Shown here: positions 7,148-11,215 of the stretch, one piece after another
Position numbering within the stretch: the stretch's first letter is position 1
Layout of the letters: each line of letters opens with the position of its first letter
Origin: Deltaproteobacteria bacterium
GTDB lineage: Bacteria; Desulfobacterota; Desulfarculia; Adiutricales; Adiutricaceae
Length of the DNA: 11,215 nucleotides
NCBI GenBank assembly: GCA_031277995.1
Contig: JAITLH010000408.1
Span: 1-11,215 of the forward strand
Direction: 5' to 3'
Made by a program: the position numbers and the translations under genes
The notes under the pieces: model-generated
What the model was told of the DNA's origin: nothing
Databases searched by the model: none
Seen by the model: only the letters and a program-made list of their open reading frames with translations

Positions 7148-7320
7148 CCCCAGCCCAATACCCAAAGGGCACCTTAACTTGGCCGGGGTGCGGCGCGTAA
7201 GGTTTTTTTTCGCTTCCGACCTAACCCAAAGGGCACCTTACCGATGACGGAAACGCGTTTGGCCAGGTTTTTTTTCGCTCCCGACCTTACCCAAAGGGCA
7301 CCCGGCGGCTCATGGGAGCG
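7148..7320 (-). promoter_or_regulatory. rpsB leader with three tandem stem-loops sharing one loop motif
   Basis: Three hairpins lie in the presumed rpsB leader. The first (7276-7320) has stem CGCTCCC/GGGAGCG, the second (7211-7255) CGTTTCC/GGAAGCG, and the third (7148-7188) CCCCGGCC/GGCTGGGG. The first two are both exactly 45 nt with 31-nt loops. Every loop holds GGTGCCCTTTGGGT (7289-7302, 7224-7237, 7160-7173; spacing 65 and 64), able to form an inner CCC/GGG triloop hairpin. The stems differ but still pair; one position changes from C-G to T-A between hairpins 1 and 2. An A8 run precedes the first hairpin (7322-7329) and follows the first (7268-7275) and second (7203-7210). Repeated protein-binding sites, possibly for S2 feedback control, are an inference; the structure is read directly. 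Confidence 0.6.
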
Positions 7321-7370
7321 CTTTTTTTTCCCGTCCCCCCAACGAAAAAAGGGGCCGAGAAAGCCAATCC

Positions 7371-7387
7371 GGCGTAAACGATACGCC
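7371..7387 (-). other. small hairpin in the 5' half of the rpsB leader
   Basis: GGCGTA (7371-7376) pairs with TACGCC (7382-7387) around a 5-nt loop. It lies about 50 nt downstream of the predicted rpsB transcription start and upstream of the three tandem stem-loops. Confidence 0.4.
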
Positions 7388-7445
7388 CAATCGGCCAACC
7401 CAAACCGACCCGGACCCAAGTCCCAGCCGTGTTTCGATCCTTACA

Positions 7446-7474
7446 AATATAACAACGGGACGAATAAATTTCAA
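7446..7474 (-). promoter_or_regulatory. sigma70-type promoter of the rpsB operon
   Basis: On the minus strand a -35 TTGAAA (7469-7474) and a -10 TATATT (7446-7451) are separated by exactly 17 bp. AT-rich DNA with long A/T runs lies just upstream (7480-7508), as in an UP element. Transcription would start near 7439, giving a leader of about 318 nt. Its strength and position fit a ribosomal-protein operon. Confidence 0.75.
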
Positions 7475-7509
7475 GGGGTAAAAAAAATAATAAAAAACCG
7501 CTAAAAAAC

Positions 7510-7538
7510 TTGAAATCCCCTTCGCCCGGGCCTATATT
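7510..7538 (+). promoter_or_regulatory. divergent sigma70-type promoter reading toward the lipoprotein gene
   Basis: TTGAAA (7510-7515), a 17-bp spacer and TATATT (7533-7538): the same core hexamers and spacing as the rpsB promoter, on the other strand. The two -35 boxes sit in a perfect 8-bp inverted repeat, ATTTCAAG (7468-7475) and CTTGAAAT (7509-7516). Transcription would begin near 7545, about 266 nt before the lipoprotein ATG. Confidence 0.65.
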
Positions 7539-7605
7539 TATAGCGAATTTCGCCCCGCCGACCCTTTTTCCAAAACCCCCCGACTTCCGGTTCCGGAAAA
7601 AAACC

Positions 7606-7626
7606 AGCCCTGGGGCTTGTTTTTTT
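7606..7626 (+). terminator. terminator-like hairpin 1 upstream of the lipoprotein gene
   Basis: AGCC (7606-7609) and GGCT (7614-7617) close a CTGG loop, followed by TG and a run of seven T. The stem is short (4-5 pairs), so efficiency is uncertain. Confidence 0.4.
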
Positions 7627-7656
7627 GGCCCGGCCCCAACCCTGGCCAAAAATCGT

Positions 7657-7675
7657 CCCCAATGGGGGTTTTTTT
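7657..7675 (+). terminator. terminator-like hairpin 2 upstream of the lipoprotein gene
   Basis: CCCC (7657-7660), loop AAT, GGGG (7664-7667), then G and seven T (7669-7675). This is the classic shape with a short stem. No complete gene precedes it on this strand in the window, which is what makes it notable. Confidence 0.45.
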
Positions 7676-7755
7676 GTGGTAAAAAAATTTTTTTGTCCCC
7701 TAAAAGATCAGTCGAATGATAAATTTATAAGGTCTGTTTTGGTCATTGTTTAATT

Positions 7756-7772
7756 TTATTAAATATTAATAA
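7756..7772. promoter_or_regulatory. 17-bp AT palindrome, possible operator
   Basis: TTATTAA (7756-7762), centre ATA, TTAATAA (7766-7772): a perfect dyad 38 bp before the lipoprotein start, in an unusually AT-rich stretch (about 7680-7800). It could be a repressor site, or simply part of a weak second promoter (TTGTTT at 7746-7751 with TAATAA at 7767-7772 is only 15 bp apart). Confidence 0.3.
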
Positions 7773-7810
7773 GTCTCAGTCCAAATTCAACCTTTTCCAT
7801 GGATAGCTAA

Positions 7811-8998
7811 ATGAAGGTAAAATTTTTACTTTTTTTACTATTGCCCCTGCTTTTTGGCTGCGCTCCCAAGGCCGCCCTGACCCCTTTGGGCCAACCCAGC
7901 TTTGAGTCATATCGCGAGGAAACCCAGGCTTACTTAAAAAACAAAAGGGTTTTCGTGACCGATGACCCGGCCTTTGAGCTGGCCAACAACTCGCCCAGGC
8001 AATGGCGCCCCCAAGGAAAACCCCCCAAAGGTCAGCCCACCCGGGGTATTTTATTGATTCACGGCCTTGGCGATTCCCCTTGGTCCTTTACCGACCTTGG
8101 CCCGGCCTTGGCCAAAAACGGTTTTCTGGTCAGGGCCATCCTCTTGCCCGGTTGCGGTTCCAACCCCCAGGACCTCATAGACGTCAGCGTCGAGGATTGG
8201 CGAAGGGTCGTCTCGGAACAGGCGGGAATTTTGGAAAACCTCGTGGACGAGCTTTATTTGGGCGGCTTTTCCAACGGGGCGAGTTTGGCCCTCGAATACG
8301 CCTACCAAAACCCCCGGGTCAAGGGCCTACTCCTTTTGTCGCCGGCCATAAAATCCAAAGTCGGCGTGGATTTTTTGGCCCCCCTGGCGGCCGTTTTTAA
8401 GGATTGGATCATGGTGCCGCGTTCGGGCCAACCCGAAAAGGACGCCTTTCGCTACCGAATCGTTCCCACCAACGCCTTCGCCCAGTTTTACTACCTGAGC
8501 GTCTCGGTAAGGCGCCTTCTTCGGGACCGCCCCTTCGACAGGCCCGTAATCATGATCCTTTCCGAAAGCGATTCGGTCCTAGACATTCCTTTCATGGTTA
8601 ACGCCTTCGAGGACGGTTTTACCAATCCGGCCAGCCGCCTAATATATTACGGCAAAAACCGGCGGAACTTACCCGATCGGACCTATTACCGCACCGACGA
8701 TCTGCCAGAGTATCGAATAAGTTCCTTTTCCCACATGGGGGCCATGTTCTCCCCAACCAATGAATTTTACGGCTTCGACGGCCAAGAACCCATGTGCGAC
8801 AACGGCCAAAGCGACCGCGCCCAAAAACGCTGCCTGGCCGGGGACGAGATCTGGTATTCGGCCTGGGGCCTTTGGAAACCGGGTAAGATCCACGCCCGGC
8901 TGACCTTCAACCCCTACTTTGACTGGCAGTTTCAAGTCATATTGGAGGTTTTGGCCGGGCGACCAAACCCCCAGGATAACTTGACGTCAACCCAATGA
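7811..8998 (+). CDS. alpha/beta-hydrolase lipoprotein
   Basis: 395 residues. The N-terminus MKVKFLLFLLLPLLFGC is a lipoprotein signal with lipobox LFGC, so C17 would be lipidated; the next residue is Ala, so the Lol system should send it to the outer membrane. The mature part is an alpha/beta hydrolase: HGLGDS (84-89) at the oxyanion region, nucleophile S154 in GGFSNGA, probable acid D254 in SESDSVLD, and H308 in SFSHMGAMFS. After the histidine comes a family-like segment with C329 and C341 that could form a disulfide, then WYSAWG (348-353) and ARLTFNPYFDW (362-372). It is probably a periplasm-facing esterase or lipase; the substrate cannot be read. The ATG at 7811 has only a weak GGAT upstream. 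It is divergent from rpsB and converges on the restriction gene. Confidence 0.9.
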   Translation: MKVKFLLFLLLPLLFGCAPKAALTPLGQPSFESYREETQAYLKNKRVFVTDDPAFELANNSPRQWRPQGKPPKGQPTRGILLIHGLGDSPWSFTDLGPALAKNGFLVRAILLPGCGSNPQDLIDVSVEDWRRVVSEQAGILENLVDELYLGGFSNGASLALEYAYQNPRVKGLLLLSPAIKSKVGVDFLAPLAAVFKDWIMVPRSGQPEKDAFRYRIVPTNAFAQFYYLSVSVRRLLRDRPFDRPVIMILSESDSVLDIPFMVNAFEDGFTNPASRLIYYGKNRRNLPDRTYYRTDDLPEYRISSFSHMGAMFSPTNEFYGFDGQEPMCDNGQSDRAQKRCLAGDEIWYSAWGLWKPGKIHARLTFNPYFDWQFQVILEVLAGRPNPQDNLTSTQ

Positions 8999-9108
8999 CC
9001 AAATTTGCCAAGCCCCTTGGCGCCCAAAGGCCCCAACCCGCCGGGTCAAAGTCCGGTAAATACCTTAAAAACCCCCAAAACCCAAGGCAAACGAGACTAT
9101 TTTTCTCT
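8999..9108. other. convergent intergenic region with a small hairpin
   Basis: Just after the lipoprotein stop, GCCAAG (9007-9012) and CTTGGC (9016-9021) form a perfect 6-bp stem around CCC. No T-run follows on either strand, so it is a weak terminator candidate at best. Nothing else gene-like is seen before the tandem repeat. Confidence 0.35.
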
Positions 9109-9301
9109 AAATTTACTTAAAAACTTAATTTTGGTAATTGGCTAACGATTTTTACCGTTTCCAAGCTGGCCTAAAATGTACTTAAAAACTTAATTTAGGT
9201 AATTGGCCGACGATTTTTACGGTTTCCAAGCTGGCCTAAAATTTACTTAAAGACTTAATTTTGGTAATTGGCCGACGATTTTTACGGTTTCCAAGCTGAC
9301 C
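9109..9301 (-). repeat. three tandem 65-bp copies of the restriction gene's 3' end
   Basis: Units at 9109-9173, 9174-9238 and 9239-9301 differ from each other at about 4-5 positions. The right-hand unit is the true end of the methyltransferase gene and encodes SLETVKIVGQLPKLSL then TAA (9247-9249). The middle unit reads SLETVKIVGQLPKLSF-stop and the left unit SLETVKIVSQLPKLSF-stop, in different frames since 65 is not a multiple of three. Both therefore lie past the real stop as untranslated copies of a coding end. There are no unique spacers, so it is not a CRISPR array. Confidence 0.9.
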
Positions 9302-11215
9302 GCGATGAGACTTAAAAGGAGATCCAAAACGTACCTGGGCCGCCCCCGTTCCCGGCCCCAATCGTTGGGATCGTTTTTAAGGCCGCTGGCCGGATCGGTC
9401 TTGACTTGGTAACGTTCCATGACCCATTCGATGGGCGAGCGGCCGTTTACGACGTACCCGTAGGCGGCCAAGGGAATGCCGAAAATGGTTATGGCCCGGT
9501 TAAAGCAAATGATCGACTTGTCGTTTTTGCTAACGAAGCGGATTTTTTCGACCCCGAAGTCGCCCTTTTCCTCCCCCTCGATCCTGACTTCCCCGTATGG
9601 TTTGGCGCTTTCGTAGTTAAGATGAAGGTCGGCTAGGTCCCGCCCGGCCCGGGAAAAGGCCAGAAAATCCCCCGGCCGGTTTACCAACGGTAGCCGGGGC
9701 AAGGTTTTTTTAAGGTCGGCCGAAAACTCCCTTCGATAATCCCCCGAGTGCAAAAGTCCGTAAACGTAATAAAAAATGTCGTCCTTGGTGACCTCCCGGC
9801 CGTATTTTTTTAAGCATTCCAAATAAACATGGTCGGTTATGGCGTCTTGGCGTACGTAACCATCATTGTCGCCTCCTAACCCCAAACGATCCCCGTCGGC
9901 CCGTTCGTAATGGTACCGGGGAAAACACTGTCCGTTAAATTGCAACTGCACGTCGGGCACGGCCTTCGCGATCAGGGCGGAAAATTCCCGGGTCGCGCCG
10001 ATTCCCGATACGCAGATAATTAAATTTTCATGATCTTTGGTGGGAAACAAACCCGGCAATAGGTAGACGCGGTTATTTAAATTTTTGTTAAAGTAAACGT
10101 TTTGCTTAGAAAAAGGCCTATACAAGCCTTCAAAAATCGATTCTTCGCGATACTTATATTGCCTGGACTTGGCCGCGTCGATCTTTTGTTGGTAATCCCA
10201 GGAAAATTTACTCGAATCAAGATCGAACTCTCCCGACAGGTCAACTTCTTTTGATACGCCACCCTCTTTTGGGGCCAACTTAAGTTGGTCTAGGCGCCTT
10301 ACCTGACCGTTATAAAAATCGATGGATTTTTTGATGTTATGGCGTAACTTAGGGACGGAAAAATTATAGCACCAACTGTCGCGGTTGGTTTTTAAGCCAT
10401 TGGAAAAACAGGGTTTGAAAAACGTCCCCGCCCCTTGGCCTTTTTTGTCGCCCAGGGCCGTGAAAGCCATGAAGGAATCGTTTCTTTGGTCTAGCCAGTC
10501 CCCGGCCCCGTTGGGCTCGATCTCCTGCCAAGCCAGCCCCGCCCCAAAAACGTCGCCCGTTTCTGAAACGATGGCCAGCTTTCGCTCCCTACCCAAATAA
10601 TCGCCAATGTCATGATAACGAATCCGCGCCCGGCCTTTATGCCCAGGCGCTTTGACCAAAACGGTCACGGCGATGGGCGTCCTGGTGCCCGGGCCAAAAA
10701 CGTTCCCGGCCTCCCTTTGCCTTAACTCCCCCGAGGTTCGGCAATTGCCCCTTAGGTCAAACGCGTAAATCTCGGAAAATTCCTCGGCCAAACATTCGCG
10801 CATCCCGTCCATGGCGTTACCGCTAAGCCAACCCCCGTTTGAGACAAAGCCGATTATCCCCCCGCCTTGGCCCAATCTGTCCGAGGCCCAGCGAAAGGCC
10901 CTAACGTAACTGTCGTAAAGGGAATTTTTGTTAACGGCCGCGGATTTGGCCGCGTAGGTTAACCCTATCCTTTTGTCCAGGGCCGGGTAGGCCCGGTTTC
11001 GCGCGTTATCGTTGGCCGATCTTTGCCCAACCGAATAAGGCGGGTTCCCGATGATCACTTGGATGGGGAGGGTTTTCGGCCCGCTTTCCCCCGGCCCGCT
11101 TTCCCCCGGTCCGTTTTCCCACGGCCCGTTTTCCCACGGTCCGTTTTTCCCGCGTCCCATTTCCCCCGGCCCGTTTTTTTGGGGGCCTTCGGCGCCGCTC
11201 CCTTGGGCGCTTTCG
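9247..11215 (-). CDS. Type ISP-like restriction-modification enzyme, C-terminal part (adenine methyltransferase and target recognition)
   Basis: The frame is open to the right edge, so at least 655 codons are visible and the N-terminal part is missing. With residue 1 set at the internal ATG at 11160, the methyltransferase motif IV is VIIGNPPYSVGQ (NPPY 39-42), the N6-adenine signature. It is followed by NSLYDSYVRAFRWASDR, FVSNGGWLSGNAMDGMR and FDLRGNCRTSGE, a block characteristic of Type ISP enzymes (the LlaGI/LlaBIII group). The end resembles their target-recognition region: FGIPLAAYGYVVNGRSPIEW, NDPNDW and SLETVKIV. In the family, one polypeptide carries an Mrr-like nuclease, a translocase, the methyltransferase and this region; the first two and motif I would lie beyond the window. 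The internal ATG is not the real start, because the pentapeptide repeat continues upstream of it in frame. It is convergent with the lipoprotein gene. Confidence 0.9.
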   Translation of the reverse strand, partial: ESAQGSGAEGPQKNGPGEMGRGKNGPWENGPWENGPGESGPGESGPKTLPIQVIIGNPPYSVGQRSANDNARNRAYPALDKRIGLTYAAKSAAVNKNSLYDSYVRAFRWASDRLGQGGGIIGFVSNGGWLSGNAMDGMRECLAEEFSEIYAFDLRGNCRTSGELRQREAGNVFGPGTRTPIAVTVLVKAPGHKGRARIRYHDIGDYLGRERKLAIVSETGDVFGAGLAWQEIEPNGAGDWLDQRNDSFMAFTALGDKKGQGAGTFFKPCFSNGLKTNRDSWCYNFSVPKLRHNIKKSIDFYNGQVRRLDQLKLAPKEGGVSKEVDLSGEFDLDSSKFSWDYQQKIDAAKSRQYKYREESIFEGLYRPFSKQNVYFNKNLNNRVYLLPGLFPTKDHENLIICVSGIGATREFSALIAKAVPDVQLQFNGQCFPRYHYERADGDRLGLGGDNDGYVRQDAITDHVYLECLKKYGREVTKDDIFYYVYGLLHSGDYRREFSADLKKTLPRLPLVNRPGDFLAFSRAGRDLADLHLNYESAKPYGEVRIEGEEKGDFGVEKIRFVSKNDKSIICFNRAITIFGIPLAAYGYVVNGRSPIEWVMERYQVKTDPASGLKNDPNDWGRERGRPRYVLDLLLSLIAVSLETVKIVGQLPKLSL
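11077..11181 (-). repeat. seven 15-bp tandem units inside the methyltransferase gene
   Basis: Seven adjacent 15-bp units encode NGPGE, MGRGK, NGPWE, NGPWE, NGPGE, SGPGE and SGP(K). They lie directly before the LPIQVIIGNPPY segment. As the unit is a multiple of three, copy-number change would alter linker length without shifting the frame. Confidence 0.9.

Larger units (their letters stand above)
7545..7675 (+). ncRNA. candidate small RNA or attenuated leader
   Basis: A transcript from the plus promoter would meet three hairpins: TTCCGG-TT-CCGGAA (7585-7598), then two terminator-like structures listed separately. TGGGGC (7611-7616) can alternatively pair with GCCCCA (7633-7638), and CCAG (7604-7607) with CTGG (7642-7645), which would break the first terminator. 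This is the layout of an attenuator, or of a small RNA of about 80-130 nt with some read-through. No known RNA family is recognised. The boundaries are predicted, not seen. Confidence 0.35.

Noticed and set aside
7287..7649. Minus-strand open frame of 120 codons across the divergent promoter region
   Set aside because: It crosses both predicted promoters and the leader hairpins, with basic low-complexity sequence and no domain; the regulatory reading explains the DNA better.
9007..9021. Intrinsic terminator after the lipoprotein gene
   Set aside because: The 6-bp hairpin is real but has no T-tract on either strand, so it is recorded only as a hairpin.
9109..9301. CRISPR array
   Set aside because: The 65-bp units are directly adjacent with no unique spacers, and they are copies of a coding 3' end.
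11158..11160. ATG at 11160 as the start of the methyltransferase gene
   Set aside because: The pentapeptide repeat and open frame continue upstream in phase to the window edge, and motif I plus the rest of a Type ISP enzyme must precede NPPY.

Overview
The window is one end of a housekeeping gene cluster beside a piece of accessory DNA. The DNA is GC-rich, with GGCC and TTGGCC words very common in both genes and gaps. The minus-strand order rpsB-tsf-pyrH-frr is the widespread bacterial translation/UMP-kinase cluster. The proteins look Gram-negative (a lipobox lipoprotein, an MdlA-type ABC exporter) and would fit a deltaproteobacterium (Desulfobacterota-like), but that placement is only an impression from protein style.

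Layout. Positions 1-527 (minus) are the N-terminal part of an ABC exporter that runs off the left edge. Positions 528-903 are a GC-rich gap with a possible promoter for the exporter. Positions 904-7120 (minus) are five genes reading right to left: rpsB (S2 with a long Ala/Pro/Gln-rich tail), tsf (EF-Ts), pyrH (UMP kinase), frr (ribosome recycling factor) and a 789-residue membrane-anchored protein that joins an SGNH/DUF459 hydrolase to an esterase-D-like alpha/beta hydrolase. Every junction between these genes carries at least one GC-rich inverted repeat.

The 690-bp gap at 7121-7810 is the most regulatory-looking part. Two back-to-back promoters, each TTGAAA-N17-TATATT, point away from each other. 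The minus one would make an rpsB mRNA with a leader of about 320 nt. That leader holds three tandem stem-loops whose loops share a common motif and whose stems differ but still pair. The plus one would make a transcript that meets two short terminator-like hairpins within about 130 nt, before reaching the gene at 7811-8998 (plus), an alpha/beta-hydrolase lipoprotein. This could be a small RNA, an attenuator, or both.

The right end (9247-11215, minus, open at the window edge) is the C-terminal half of a Type ISP-like restriction-modification enzyme: adenine-methyltransferase motif NPPY plus the target-recognition region. It carries seven 15-bp units encoding a Gly-Pro-Glu pentapeptide just before the NPPY motif. 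Its last codons and stop are present three times in tandem (65-bp period) at 9109-9301, so two copies lie beyond the real stop. The restriction gene converges on the lipoprotein gene.

How they work together: S2, EF-Ts and RRF serve translation, and PyrH makes UDP for RNA and envelope precursors. The fused hydrolase is likely co-transcribed with them. The exporter, the lipoprotein and the fused hydrolase are all envelope proteins. The restriction enzyme is separate defence-type content.
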